Assembly (NCBI GenBank): GCA_938017515.1
Contig: CALIJJ010000007.1
Coordinates: 1-42,014 of the forward strand
Reading direction: 5' to 3'
Source of the DNA: an uncultured Pseudanabaenaceae cyanobacterium
GTDB taxonomy: Bacteria; Cyanobacteriota; Cyanobacteriia; PCC-9006; JAAUQQ01
Length of the DNA stretch: 42,014 nucleotides
The translations under genes were made by a program, and so were the position numbers. The first letter of the stretch is position 1, and the number at the start of each line of letters is the position of its first letter. This document shows positions 28,055 to 37,575 of this stretch, piece by piece. The notes under the pieces were generated by a model that saw only the letters and a program-made list of their open reading frames with translations, ran no database searches and was not told where the DNA came from.

Positions 28055-29584
28055 ATGCCTGCTCTCCTCGACAATCCCCTGCGCGTTGGCCTACGGCAAG
28101 AACGGATGCCCGAGCCGCAGATTCTGACAATTTTTGGAGCCTCCGGTGACCTCACCCAACGCAAGCTGGTCCCGGCACTCTACAACATGTATTTGGAACG
28201 ACGGTTACCACCACAAATCACCATTGTGGGCGTGGCTCGGCGGGATTGGAGTCACGAGTTTTTCCGCGACCACATGCGTGAAGGCGTTGAGAAATTTGGG
28301 GGGGGTATTCGTTCAGAGGAAGTTTGGAACGAGTTCGCGGCGGGGCTATTCTATTGCTCTGGCAACATTGACAAGGAAGAAAGTTACCAGAAGCTTAAGG
28401 CTTTCTTAAGTGAGCTGGATGACCAGCGAGGGACCCGAGGAAATCGCACGTTCTATCTCTCGGTGGCACCCCGATTCTTTGGTGAGGCAGCAACTCAGTT
28501 AGGCCATGCAGGAATGTTGGCCGATCGCAAGAAAAACCGCCTTGTGATCGAAAAGCCCTTTGGCCGCACGCTCAGTTCTGCTAAAGCGTTGAACCGTACG
28601 GTGCGCGGAGTCTGTAAAGAAGATCAGATCTATCGCATCGACCACTACCTGGGCAAAGAAACCGTCCAGAACTTGATGGTCTTCCGCTTTGCCAACGCGA
28701 TTTTTGAACCCCTGTGGAACCGGCAGTTTGTGGACCATGTGCAGATTACCGTGGCGGAAACGGTGGGCCTGGAAGGTCGGGCAGGCTATTACGAAACCGC
28801 CGGGGCACTGCGGGACATGGTGCAGAACCACCTGATGCAACTCTTTGCCTTGACGGCCATGGAGCCCCCCAACTCCCTGGATGCGGATGCCATTCGCAAT
28901 GAAAAAGTGAAGGTCATCCAGGCGACCCGGCTAGCGAATTTGGATGATCTGAGCCAATGTGCGGTGCGGGGGCAATACACCAAAGGCTGGATGAAAGGCA
29001 AGGAAGTCCCGGGCTATCGTGACGAGGAAGGCGCAAGTCCTGAGTCCGTGACCCCCACCTACGCAGCGCTGAAACTAGAAATTGACAACTGGCGCTGGAA
29101 GGGGGTGCCGTTTTATCTGCGCACTGGTAAGCGCATGCCAAAGAAGGTGACAGAAATTGCGATTCAGTTTAAGGAAGTTCCATTCCTGATGTTCCAGTCG
29201 GCAGCGAAGCAGGCTAATCCGAACGTTCTGGCCATGCGGATCCAGCCCAATGAGGGGATTTCGATGCGCTTCGATGTGAAGATGCCAGGGTCATCGTTGC
29301 GGACGAGGTCCGTGGATATGGACTTCCGCTATGACGCCGCGTTTGGTAAACCCTCCCAGGATGCCTACAGTCGTCTGCTCGTCGATTCGATGCTGGCGGA
29401 CCAAACCCTGTTTACTCGGGGGGATGAGGTTGAAGCCTCTTGGAAGGCACTGACTCCAATCTTGGAAGTTTGGGACAATGCCACGGATTCCGACGCGATT
29501 CCGATGTATGAAGCAGGCACCTGGGAACCCGCTGAGGCTGAGTTTCTGCTCAATCGGGATGGACGCAAATGGCGGCGATTGTAA
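28055..29584 (+). CDS. zwf: Glucose-6-phosphate 1-dehydrogenase
   Basis: G6PDH oxidises glucose-6-phosphate and makes NADPH at the head of the oxidative pentose phosphate route, mostly in the dark. The 509-residue protein has the nucleotide motif [18 protein letters not shown] and the active-site RIDHYLGKE. Cys187 is present, but position 445, reported as the partner redox Cys in Anabaena-type enzymes, is Ser here ([13 protein letters not shown]). The only other Cys residues are near 101 and 294. Its activator OpcA is the next gene. Confidence 0.97.
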   Translation: MPALLDNPLRVGLRQERMPEPQILTIFGASGDLTQRKLVPALYNMYLERRLPPQITIVGVARRDWSHEFFRDHMREGVEKFGGGIRSEEVWNEFAAGLFYCSGNIDKEESYQKLKAFLSELDDQRGTRGNRTFYLSVAPRFFGEAATQLGHAGMLADRKKNRLVIEKPFGRTLSSAKALNRTVRGVCKEDQIYRIDHYLGKETVQNLMVFRFANAIFEPLWNRQFVDHVQITVAETVGLEGRAGYYETAGALRDMVQNHLMQLFALTAMEPPNSLDADAIRNEKVKVIQATRLANLDDLSQCAVRGQYTKGWMKGKEVPGYRDEEGASPESVTPTYAALKLEIDNWRWKGVPFYLRTGKRMPKKVTEIAIQFKEVPFLMFQSAAKQANPNVLAMRIQPNEGISMRFDVKMPGSSLRTRSVDMDFRYDAAFGKPSQDAYSRLLVDSMLADQTLFTRGDEVEASWKALTPILEVWDNATDSDAIPMYEAGTWEPAEAEFLLNRDGRKWRRL

Positions 29585-29750
29585 GGGGTGGGCCTCTCCC
29601 CAGCGGAGGGTAGATTTTAGTGCTCCCCCCGCGCAGGGTACACCGAAGACGTTTCGCTGGCCCCGCCCTTGCAGACCCCGCCCGCCCTTACAGACATTGG
29701 ACTCACGAATTTAACTCGCGGTAAACCCTCTCTCTTTTCTACACAACACC

Positions 29751-31076
29751 ATGACAACTCCTCTTGTTGCCCTTCAGAAGCCAAAGGCCATTTCGGTGGC
29801 CCAAATCGAGGCGGAACTCAGCGAAATTTGGCGCAGTCAACAGACCGGAAGTGGTGCACTTGCAACCCGTGCGGCCACCTTCAGCATGGTGATTTATGAG
29901 CCGGAGGAGTTCCAACAGCTCTTGGCTGCCCTCGGCTTTTATCAAGGGGCGATTGACGGTGTGCATGGCCCTGCGACAAAATCTGCGATCACCACGGCTC
30001 AGAAGCAGTATGACTTGAAGCAAAGTGGCCGTATGGGACCACGAACACTGGCACGGCTACGAGAGGAGTGGACGAAGCAGGACGGGGAGTCTAAGCCTGT
30101 TAGCAATTTGAATATGCGCGGCTTTGGGGTGAGTGATTCCATCGCCTCCCAAAACCCCTGCCGTATCATCACGCTTTGTCCAGAGATCAAGACATCGGAG
30201 TCTGTTTCAGCCCAAGTGTCGGCCTATTGCCCGATTCAAAAGGGTAATGATGAGGCATTGATGTGTTGTGAGTACATCACACTGAAGGGGACGAAGCCGG
30301 AGTTGCAGGGGGTCGGAGAACTGGTGCGATCGCTCATGATCCAAGACCTACCCAAGTTTGTCTGGTGGAAAGCGACGCCCAACCCGGAGCAACCGCTGTT
30401 CCAAGAGTTGGCTGAGGCCAGCGACTGCATGATCTTTGATTCTTGCTACTTCAGTGAGCCAGAGTCAGAACTACTGAAGCTCAAGCAGTTGCTAGACCAA
30501 AAGACCTATGTGGCCGATCTCAACTGGCACCGGCTTTCGGCCTGGCAGGAGCTGGCAGCGGCGGCCTACGATGCGCCGGATCGTCGCAATGATGTGTTCG
30601 AGATTGATAAGGTGACGATTGACTATGAGAAGGGTAATCCGTCCCAGGCTTTGATGTATTTGGGATGGTTAGCCAGTCGGTTGAATTGGTCTCCGGTTTC
30701 GATAACGGAGGAGAGTGGAGATTACCAAATCGCAAAGATTAAGCTGAAGGCCGATGATGGTCGTGACATCGAGGCAGAACTGGCGGGAGTTCCAGTGGGT
30801 GACTGGGGTGAGATTCCCGGGGACCTGATTGGTTTGCGCTTGGCTTCGACAAATCCCCAGGCTAACTGTGCGACAATTTTGTGTTCCGAGACGACGGGCT
30901 GTATGCGGATGGAGTCTGGGGGCAGTGCCCAGACGGCCAAGACGCAGCAGGTTGCGGCTCCAGCAGATGAGGGGGCAGAGGCATTGATGGCACAACAGTT
31001 GCAGAGTTGGGGCCGCAATGTGTTGTATGAGGAGAGTCTGTCAGTGACAGCGGAGATTTTGAAGCTGCGAGCTTAG
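29751..31076 (+). CDS. opcA: G6PDH assembly/activator protein OpcA
   Basis: OpcA binds G6PDH and is needed for its oligomerisation and activity in cyanobacteria. The 441-residue protein has the characteristic peptidoglycan-binding-like insert (about 45-110: ALGFYQGAIDGVHGPATKSA) and the GlcP-dehydrogenase-assembly core (CPIQKGNDEALMCCEYI; VWWKATPNP; TYVADLNWHRLSAWQELAA). Near the end Cys373, Cys378 and Cys384 cluster (NCATILCSETTGCM). The 378/384 pair has the six-residue spacing of the thioredoxin-targeted pair in Anabaena OpcA (393/399). It starts 166 bp after zwf. Confidence 0.96.
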   Translation: MTTPLVALQKPKAISVAQIEAELSEIWRSQQTGSGALATRAATFSMVIYEPEEFQQLLAALGFYQGAIDGVHGPATKSAITTAQKQYDLKQSGRMGPRTLARLREEWTKQDGESKPVSNLNMRGFGVSDSIASQNPCRIITLCPEIKTSESVSAQVSAYCPIQKGNDEALMCCEYITLKGTKPELQGVGELVRSLMIQDLPKFVWWKATPNPEQPLFQELAEASDCMIFDSCYFSEPESELLKLKQLLDQKTYVADLNWHRLSAWQELAAAAYDAPDRRNDVFEIDKVTIDYEKGNPSQALMYLGWLASRLNWSPVSITEESGDYQIAKIKLKADDGRDIEAELAGVPVGDWGEIPGDLIGLRLASTNPQANCATILCSETTGCMRMESGGSAQTAKTQQVAAPADEGAEALMAQQLQSWGRNVLYEESLSVTAEILKLRA

Positions 31077-31112
31077 GACTCTAAATATCGAAGTTTGTTT
31101 AGCCCTTCAGAA

Positions 31113-31145
31113 AGCCCCTTTTCGTAAAAAGAAGAGGGGCTTTTT
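31113..31145 (+). terminator. Intrinsic terminator of opcA
   Basis: AGCCCC and GGGGCT arms with a 17-nt loop are followed by TTTT. It lies about 37 bp past the opcA stop and merges into the dispersed repeat. Confidence 0.75.
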
Positions 31146-31220
31146 GACTCCCCTTCCTCCAGCATTGGGGGCAAGGGGTCGGGGGATGGGGGCGGCTGTC
31201 AGGTTCGTGCAAGAGGTCTA
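31136..31220. repeat. Dispersed GC-rich repeat, copy 2
   Basis: Near-identical to 1-85; the GGCTGTCAGGTTCGTGCAAG end is exact in both copies. It begins on the right arm of the opcA terminator and stops about 25 bp before the fadE 3' end, in the convergent gap. Confidence 0.85.
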
Positions 31221-31246
31221 AGCCACAAGCGTTTCCCAACGTCGAT

Positions 31247-33706
31247 TTAGGAGACATGATGGAGTGAATCGACTTTGCCCATATACGCCTCCAACGTAAA
31301 TGAATCCACCTGAATCGCTTCATCACGGGCTCGCATCGCTGCACAGGCAACATCCGACTCGCCTCCCGTAATCACCCCCGCCCGCAACGCCGCCTCAATC
31401 CAATCTTCCATCCGCTCCATGGGTTGGACCTGCCCCTCACGAGTTGCTGTCTGAATACGCTTCATGATCGGTTCCGCTGTAACCGTCAAACGGAAGGCCC
31501 GTTCAATGCGATAGAGCGGCTCCTCTGCCGACTTCGGCATGTAGATCCCTTGGGTCAAGCTTTCTCGGGCAAAGCCAGGCGTCTGCATGAGCTGGGCAAC
31601 CTCATGGGTGAGGCGATCGCTCGGCCATTCTCCCAGGGGTTGCGATCGCCACAGCCACCGCACCGGTCCCTGCATGGCCCAGCCAAACAACGGAATATTG
31701 AGATTCTGCAAGATGCCATCGATCGCCACCTGAACCTGGGCCAAGGCGTACTGCATCGACCAGTGCACCAGCGGTAAATCCTCCGGCTTGCGACCCTCCG
31801 CCTCAAACCGCCGCAGCGTCGCCGTCCCTAAATACATCCAAGCCAACGCATCGGCAAATCGCCCCGTCAGCGTCTCCCGTCGCTTCAGCTTCCCGCCTAG
31901 GAAGAGCATGGCAACCTCAGTGAGGAAAGCAAACATTGCTGAGGCCCAGGCCAGCTTGCGGTAATACGGTGCCGTTGGTCCTGCAACGGGAGAGCCTCCG
32001 GAGCCAAATAGCTCCAATTGTGCCAGCCAGCCCCCCGTCACCCCCAAAGAGAGGGCTCGGACTTTGTTACGCGTCAGATGCTGTAGATGCGCAAACAACG
32101 CTCGGTCGAATGCCTTGACATCCCCCTGCTCTAGGGCCTGAATTTCATCATAGACATAGGGATGACAGCGGATCGCACCCTGTCCAAAGATAATCAGCGA
32201 TCGCGTCAAAATATTCGCCCCCTCCACCGTGATCGGAATCGGCATGGCGGTATATAGATTCGCCAGCAGATTGCGTGGCCCCTTGCAGATGCCCGCGCCA
32301 CCGACAATATCCATGCCATCAATGACGATTTGGCGCGTCAGTTCAGTGAACTCATACTTGGCAATCGCCGACACCACCGCAGGCTGTTCACCACGATCCA
32401 CCGCTGCAACCGTATAGTTCCGCGCAGCTTCCAAGACATAGGTCAAACCACCAATGCGCGCCAGCGGCTCTTCAACACCTTCAAACTTACCGATGGGCAA
32501 ACCAAACTGATGCCGCGCACGGCTGTAGGCTCCCGTGACCCGACTGACAAACTTAGCAACACCGGTACAGGTGGCCGGGAAACTAATCCCCCGACCCGCC
32601 GCCAGGGATTGCATCAGCATCATCCAACCATTGCCTGCCTGCTCCACACCACCGATGATTTGCCCCACCGGTAGAACAACGTCATGACCTTCAAGGGGGG
32701 AGTTGTAGAACGGTACGCCCATGGGGTCGTGGCGACGACCCAGTTCGACGCCAGGGGTGTTGGCTGGAATCAGGGCACAGGTGATGCCCGGTTCCGTGCC
32801 CTTGCCCAGGAGGTTGTCCGGGTCCTTGAGGCGGAAGGCAAGGCCGATGAGCGTGGCGATCGCCCCCAAGGTAATGTACCGCTTCTTCCAGTTTAGTCTT
32901 ATAAACAACTCCCCGTCATCACCCCGGAAAACGGTTCCAGAGGAACTGATATTGGCCGCATCCGACCCGGCCTTAGGCTCCGTCAGGGCAAAGCAAGGAA
33001 TCTCCTCACCGCTCGCTAGCAGGGGTAGGTAATGCTCCTTCTGTTCCGTCGTGCCGTAATGTAGCAGTAGTTTGGCTGGACCGAGGGAGTTGGTAACCCC
33101 AACGGTTGCAGTATGAACAAACGATCGCGACGCCAGCTTTAGCATCACAGCGCTATAGGCTGCATTAGAGAAGCCACGTCCACCATAGGTTTTGGGAATC
33201 ATCATGCCGAGGAAGCGATCGCGCTTCAACTTGGCCCACACCTCCGGCGGCAGGTCCTTTCGCTGATGAATCTCCCAGTCCGTCGCCATGCGGCAGACTT
33301 CTTCAACCGGGCCATCGAGAAATTCCTGTACCTCCGGTTCTACCGTGGGGTAGGGTTCGGCCAGAATGCGGTTGAAGTCGGGTTTGCCGGAGAAGAGTTC
33401 GCCCTCCACCCATACGGTTCCGGCTTCGATGGCGGTGCGTTCGGTGTCAGAGATTTTGGGTAATAGGTTGAGCTTCCTAATGGCCTGCATGATCGGTTTT
33501 GTGACCAAGCCTTGGCGGAGAGGGGGCAGGCTGAGGACCAGTGCGATCGCCAGCAGCATCCCCCAAGCCACCATCGGACCATGCAGAAGCCACACGGCCA
33601 AGGCGAAGTAGGCAGGCCAGACCCAGAACGGTGGCCCCAGATATCCCAAGGGGAACATCAGCAGAAATAGGATGGGAATCAGAACAACGGGTTGTAGCAT
33701 CATCAT
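31247..33706 (-). CDS. fadE: Acyl-CoA dehydrogenase, long FadE type
   Basis: This FAD enzyme would introduce the first double bond in acyl-CoA beta-oxidation. The 819 residues match the long E. coli FadE-like class rather than the ~390-residue short forms. The first 60 residues are hydrophobic with two or three membrane segments. The dehydrogenase core shows CFALTEPKAGSDAA, GGVEQAGNGWMMLMQSLAAG, IDGMDIVGGAGICKGPRN and VEGANILTRSLIIFGQGA. A C-terminal extension of about 300 residues follows, as in FadE. AGGAG lies about 8 nt before the Met run. It is last in the fad cluster. HIP1 octamers inside suggest long residence in this genome. Confidence 0.94.
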   Translation of the reverse strand: MMMLQPVVLIPILFLLMFPLGYLGPPFWVWPAYFALAVWLLHGPMVAWGMLLAIALVLSLPPLRQGLVTKPIMQAIRKLNLLPKISDTERTAIEAGTVWVEGELFSGKPDFNRILAEPYPTVEPEVQEFLDGPVEEVCRMATDWEIHQRKDLPPEVWAKLKRDRFLGMMIPKTYGGRGFSNAAYSAVMLKLASRSFVHTATVGVTNSLGPAKLLLHYGTTEQKEHYLPLLASGEEIPCFALTEPKAGSDAANISSSGTVFRGDDGELFIRLNWKKRYITLGAIATLIGLAFRLKDPDNLLGKGTEPGITCALIPANTPGVELGRRHDPMGVPFYNSPLEGHDVVLPVGQIIGGVEQAGNGWMMLMQSLAAGRGISFPATCTGVAKFVSRVTGAYSRARHQFGLPIGKFEGVEEPLARIGGLTYVLEAARNYTVAAVDRGEQPAVVSAIAKYEFTELTRQIVIDGMDIVGGAGICKGPRNLLANLYTAMPIPITVEGANILTRSLIIFGQGAIRCHPYVYDEIQALEQGDVKAFDRALFAHLQHLTRNKVRALSLGVTGGWLAQLELFGSGGSPVAGPTAPYYRKLAWASAMFAFLTEVAMLFLGGKLKRRETLTGRFADALAWMYLGTATLRRFEAEGRKPEDLPLVHWSMQYALAQVQVAIDGILQNLNIPLFGWAMQGPVRWLWRSQPLGEWPSDRLTHEVAQLMQTPGFARESLTQGIYMPKSAEEPLYRIERAFRLTVTAEPIMKRIQTATREGQVQPMERMEDWIEAALRAGVITGGESDVACAAMRARDEAIQVDSFTLEAYMGKVDSLHHVS

Positions 33707-33761
33707 AGAAAGGCTCCTGTCATTGGTTGTGTTGCGTTGTAAATCTGGCCCTCTCCCCCGG

Positions 33762-33847
33762 CCCCTCTCCCAAGATTGGGAGAGGGGAGAGCTGAGGCCC
33801 TGGCTTGAACTGGGTTCGGTTCCCCTTCCCCCACCATTGGGGGAAGG
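33762..33847. repeat. Two perfect C/G hairpins in the fadA-fadE gap
   Basis: CCCCTCTCCCAA-GA-TTGGGAGAGGGG (33762-33787) and CCTTCCCCCA-CCAT-TGGGGGAAGG (33824-33847) resemble the dispersed CCCTCTCCC-type intergenic repeats common in cyanobacteria. The second shares its GGGGATGGGGG end with the repeats at 1 and 31136. They could attenuate fadE. Confidence 0.8.
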
Positions 33848-33873
33848 AATTAGGGGATGGGGGCCAATTTGAG

Positions 33874-35055
33874 CTAAACCAGTACGTTTTCAAACACCGC
33901 CGCCGCCCCCATGCCGCCACCGATGCACATCGTCACCAGGCCATAGCGAATGCCACGCCGTTTCATTTCATGCAGGAGCGTTGCCGTCAGCTTGGCTCCC
34001 GTGCAGCCCAGCGGGTGACCCAGGGCGATCGCCCCCCCATTCACATTGACGATCGCCTCATCCAAGCCCAACTTACGGATCACCGCCAAACTCTGGGCCG
34101 CAAACGCCTCATTCAACTCAATCAAACCAATATCACTCAGCGACAAACCGACCTGTTCCAGCACCTTCGGCACCGCAGTAATCGGTCCAACGCCCATGAT
34201 GTCCGGAGCCACCCCCGACACTGAAAATCCCAGAAACTTCGCCAGCGGTTGCAGCCCCAACGCCTTCATCCGGTCCTCAGCCATGACAATCGCCATCGCC
34301 GCACCATCCGAGGTCTGGGAAGCATTCCCCGCCGTCACCGTCCCCTGGGCATGGAATACGGGCCTCAGTTTAGCCAACGCTTCTAAGCTCGTATCCGGTC
34401 TTGGTCCCTCATCCTGGGCAAACATCAGCTCTTGCTCATGGAGCTGAGCATTTTTGTAGAGAACGGTATGAACAGGAACGGGCACCAGCTCATCATCAAA
34501 GCGGCCTCGCCCATGGGCCACCAAGGCTCGCTGATGCGATCGCAACGCGAAGGCATCCTGCTCCTCACGCGAGATATGGAATGCTGCCGCAACATTCTCG
34601 GCCGTCATCCCCATGGTGCAGTAAACCTTCGGGGCCACTTCCATCAGCCCCGGATTTGGCGCTAAATAGTGACCGCCCATAGGCATCAGGCTCATGGATT
34701 CGGCTCCCCCTGCGGCAATCACCTCAGCTTGACCCACCTGAATCGATTGAGCAGCCATGGCAATGGTTTGCAGTCCAGATGAACAAAAGCGGTTGACCGT
34801 CATACCGGGGACGGAGTCCGGTAGTCCGGCACGCTGGGCAATAATCCGGCCCAGGTTAAAACCTTGCTCCCCTTCAGGAAACGAACAGCCAATGACCACA
34901 TCTTCAATTTGTTCGGGGGGCAACTGAGGAAGTTTAGCAAGGGCGCCTTGGAGAGCGATCGCCCCTAAGTCATCGGGACGGACATGGCGCAATGTGCCTC
35001 GGGGGGCCTTGCCCACCGGGGTTCTCACAGCGCTGACGATATAGGCATTTTTCAT
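33874..35055 (-). CDS. fadA: Acetyl-CoA acyltransferase (3-ketoacyl-CoA thiolase)
   Basis: This thiolase would cleave 3-ketoacyl-CoA to acetyl-CoA in the last beta-oxidation step. The 393-residue protein has nucleophile Cys91 (NRFCSSGLQT), the NEAFAAQ motif, the catalytic His in ALGHPLGCTGAK and the second Cys in MCIGGGMGAA, all intact. ATG 35055 (MKNAYIVSAVRTPVG) is the family start; 16 extra upstream codons are discounted. It sits between fadN and fadE in one direction. It could in principle work in the synthetic direction, but the neighbours favour degradation. Confidence 0.96.
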   Translation of the reverse strand: MKNAYIVSAVRTPVGKAPRGTLRHVRPDDLGAIALQGALAKLPQLPPEQIEDVVIGCSFPEGEQGFNLGRIIAQRAGLPDSVPGMTVNRFCSSGLQTIAMAAQSIQVGQAEVIAAGGAESMSLMPMGGHYLAPNPGLMEVAPKVYCTMGMTAENVAAAFHISREEQDAFALRSHQRALVAHGRGRFDDELVPVPVHTVLYKNAQLHEQELMFAQDEGPRPDTSLEALAKLRPVFHAQGTVTAGNASQTSDGAAMAIVMAEDRMKALGLQPLAKFLGFSVSGVAPDIMGVGPITAVPKVLEQVGLSLSDIGLIELNEAFAAQSLAVIRKLGLDEAIVNVNGGAIALGHPLGCTGAKLTATLLHEMKRRGIRYGLVTMCIGGGMGAAAVFENVLV

Positions 35056-35127
35056 GATTCTGGCTCTGATTTCTGACTTCGAATGTCGGTCGAGGGCTTC
35101 CAATTGTTGTGGGAACTTTCCTGCTGG

Positions 35128-35205
35128 TTTCGGCTCCGCTCAACCAGCGACACCTCGAAAGTGGTGCGAGGGCTGAGCAAAATTGAGGGCTGAGCGAAGC
35201 CGAAG
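35128..35205. repeat. Inverted and direct repeats in the fadN-fadA gap
   Basis: TTTCGGCTCCGCTCA (35128-35142) and TGAGCGAAGCCGAAG (35191-35205) pair at 13 of 15 positions. An 11-bp direct repeat GAGGGCTGAGC lies at 35168 and 35185. This is another intergenic repeat inside the fad cluster. Confidence 0.75.
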
Positions 35206-35223
35206 CCCGGCGGTACTTCAGCG

Positions 35224-37575
35224 TCAATTCCGCAGGGGCTTCTTATGCTGCAACAGATGCATCATGCGGGCCTGGGTTTTGGGTTGTTGCAACAACGGAA
35301 CAAACGCGTCTCGCTCCAGGTGCAGCAGATAATCCTCATCCACTAAGGCTGGAGCCGTCAGATCGCCCCCGGTCATCACATAGGCCAAGCGATCAGCCAA
35401 ATAACAGTCATATTCAGAGATATAGCCCCCCTGCTGAATCGTCTGCACCATCAGATTGAGCTGGGCACGGGCAGCTCGCCCAAGCACTGGGATCGCATGA
35501 TGCTTGACCCGGGCCCGATAGCCCCGGTGGGAGAGACAAAGGACTTCGGATTTTGCCACTTCGAGACGGCGATCGCCACTCATCAAAAGAATCGTGCCGT
35601 CTGGCAAATAGCCCATCTCCACCGCTTCCTCGGCACTGTTGGAGACCTTGGCCATGGCGATCGTCTCAAACACCTTTTTCAACCATGGCATTTGATGGTG
35701 GGGCTCAACGCTAGAGGCGCGCATCCCTGCCCGTGCCACCGAGCGCATAATGCCGCCAGCCCCTGGAATCAACCCCACACTCAGCTCCACCAGACCGATG
35801 TAGCTTTCTGCTGCTGCCACCAAATGGGGACTGGCCAACACCAATTCACAGCCACCGCCCAGGGCACGACCCTGTACTGCGGTCACAATCGGTTTGGGGT
35901 AGGTATACAGTCGATTCAGCAGGCCTTGGAAATCATCGATCAGCTTGTGAATGCCATCCCAATTCCCCCTCTGGGCCAATCCCCCCATTTCCATCAGGTT
36001 GGCACCACCGCAGAAGCTAGGACTATCGTTGCCAATCACCAAGCCTTTATAGGAGCTGTCCACCAACCAATCCAGCGTCCAACGCAGCCCCTCCAGCACC
36101 TTGAAGCTCAGCGTATTGCCCTTAGAGCGGAACTCATAGAGCGCAACCCCATCTCCCACATTCAGCAGGGCAGCTTCCTCATTTTGCCAAATCGTATTCT
36201 CCGGATCCAATTTCACCCGCGCCAAATCCAAATCCATCGGTGTTTGAGCAACCACCGTCGGGAGGACCCGCCGTTCATCCAAAGAGGATAAATGCTGCCA
36301 ACCCTCAACTCCCTTCTCCTCCACCCAAGCCGGAACCACCAACCCAGCAGCCTTCATATCCGCCAGAACCCGATCAAAACCCAGCACTTGCCAAATTTCA
36401 AACGGCCCCATCTCCCAACCAAACCCCCAGCGCAGGGCGCGATCGATATCCGCAGGCGCATCGGCAATCTCAGGAATCCGACAGGCACTGTAACTCAGTG
36501 TCTCCAACATCATCCGGCGGAAGAGCTGACCGCCTCGACCTGAGTCTTGATACAGCAACTGCAGTCGCTTGGGCAGATTCGGCTCATGCTTCAGCGCTTT
36601 CAGCTCACCCAAATCCATCGGCCTAGGCGGCTCATAGGCCAACGTCTCCAAATTGAGCGAGAGAATCTCACCCTTGACCTTCTTATAAAATCCCTGCCGC
36701 GTCTTGGCCCCCAGAGTTCCCGTCATCACCAGTTTCTCCAGCACCTCCGGTACCTGGAACATGGCTTGGCATTCGTCGTGGGGGACTGCGGGATGCAGAT
36801 TCTTCGCCACATACATCAGCGTATCCAGGCCCACGAGGTCCGCGGTGCGGAACGTGGCAGACTTAGGCCGACCGATCAACGGCCCCGTAATCAGGTCCAC
36901 CTCTTCAATGCTGTAGCCCTCCTTCTCAAAGGCACGAATGCCCAGCATAGTTGCAAACACACCCACACGGTTGGCAATGAAGTTGGGCGTATCCTTGGCC
37001 ATAACCACGCCCTTGCCCAGGTACAGTTCCGCAAACCACTGCATCCGCGCCACAACCTCTGGGTCAGTGTCAGGCGTGGCAATCAGTTCCAACAGCTTGA
37101 GGTAACGGGGCGGGTTAAAGAAGTGGGTGCCGAGGAAGCGGCGACGCATCTCCGGGGGGAAATCCTTGGCGATCGCTCCAATGGGTAAGCCACTGGTATT
37201 CGTCGAAATCACAGCATCGGGACGTGCCACGGCTGCGACATTGGCGAAGAGCTGTTGCTTAATCGACAGCTTTTCGACCACCGCTTCAATGATCCAATCG
37301 ACCTCTGCCAGGCGATCGAAATGCTCATCAAAGTTCCCTAGGACCACTCGACGCTTGGCTTGCTCCGAAAAGAAGATGGGGGGCGACAGTTTGCAGGCTT
37401 TCTTAAACGCGGTTTCAACCAGCTGATTACGATTGACCGCATCTCCCTGATGCGCGTCTGGTGTCGCAAGATCGAGCAAGTAAACCTTCAGCCCTGCGTT
37501 AGCCAAATGGGCTGCGATCTGTGCCCCCATAACACCAGCGCCGAGAACAGCAGCGGTTTGGAATGACTTAAACAT
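35224..37575 (-). CDS. fadN: 3-hydroxyacyl-CoA dehydrogenase/enoyl-CoA hydratase, FadN-type
   Basis: This bifunctional enzyme hydrates enoyl-CoA and oxidises the 3-hydroxyacyl-CoA. The 783-residue protein has the dehydrogenase domain first (AAVLGAGVMGAQIAAHLA Rossmann motif; catalytic His in GTHFFNPPRYLKLLELI; APADIDRALRWGFGWEMGPF). The crotonase domain follows at about 460-700 (CGGANLMEMG oxyanion hole; ALGGGCELVLA; GLVELSVGLIPGAGG). That order and length match Bacillus FadN rather than E. coli FadB. ATG 37575 has a strong GGAGG ribosome binding site. It overlaps the upstream synthetase gene by 8 nt, so the two are coupled. Confidence 0.95.
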   Translation of the reverse strand: MFKSFQTAAVLGAGVMGAQIAAHLANAGLKVYLLDLATPDAHQGDAVNRNQLVETAFKKACKLSPPIFFSEQAKRRVVLGNFDEHFDRLAEVDWIIEAVVEKLSIKQQLFANVAAVARPDAVISTNTSGLPIGAIAKDFPPEMRRRFLGTHFFNPPRYLKLLELIATPDTDPEVVARMQWFAELYLGKGVVMAKDTPNFIANRVGVFATMLGIRAFEKEGYSIEEVDLITGPLIGRPKSATFRTADLVGLDTLMYVAKNLHPAVPHDECQAMFQVPEVLEKLVMTGTLGAKTRQGFYKKVKGEILSLNLETLAYEPPRPMDLGELKALKHEPNLPKRLQLLYQDSGRGGQLFRRMMLETLSYSACRIPEIADAPADIDRALRWGFGWEMGPFEIWQVLGFDRVLADMKAAGLVVPAWVEEKGVEGWQHLSSLDERRVLPTVVAQTPMDLDLARVKLDPENTIWQNEEAALLNVGDGVALYEFRSKGNTLSFKVLEGLRWTLDWLVDSSYKGLVIGNDSPSFCGGANLMEMGGLAQRGNWDGIHKLIDDFQGLLNRLYTYPKPIVTAVQGRALGGGCELVLASPHLVAAAESYIGLVELSVGLIPGAGGIMRSVARAGMRASSVEPHHQMPWLKKVFETIAMAKVSNSAEEAVEMGYLPDGTILLMSGDRRLEVAKSEVLCLSHRGYRARVKHHAIPVLGRAARAQLNLMVQTIQQGGYISEYDCYLADRLAYVMTGGDLTAPALVDEDYLLHLERDAFVPLLQQPKTQARMMHLLQHKKPLRN

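Noticed and set aside
31136..31220. Dispersed repeats as insertion-sequence ends of a 31-kb transposon
   Set aside because: The two copies are direct, not inverted, flank core metabolic genes, and no transposase lies inside.
35497..36626. Plus-strand frames over fadN
   Set aside because: Low-complexity His/Gln/Pro-rich translations opposite an intact FadN; no start signals.
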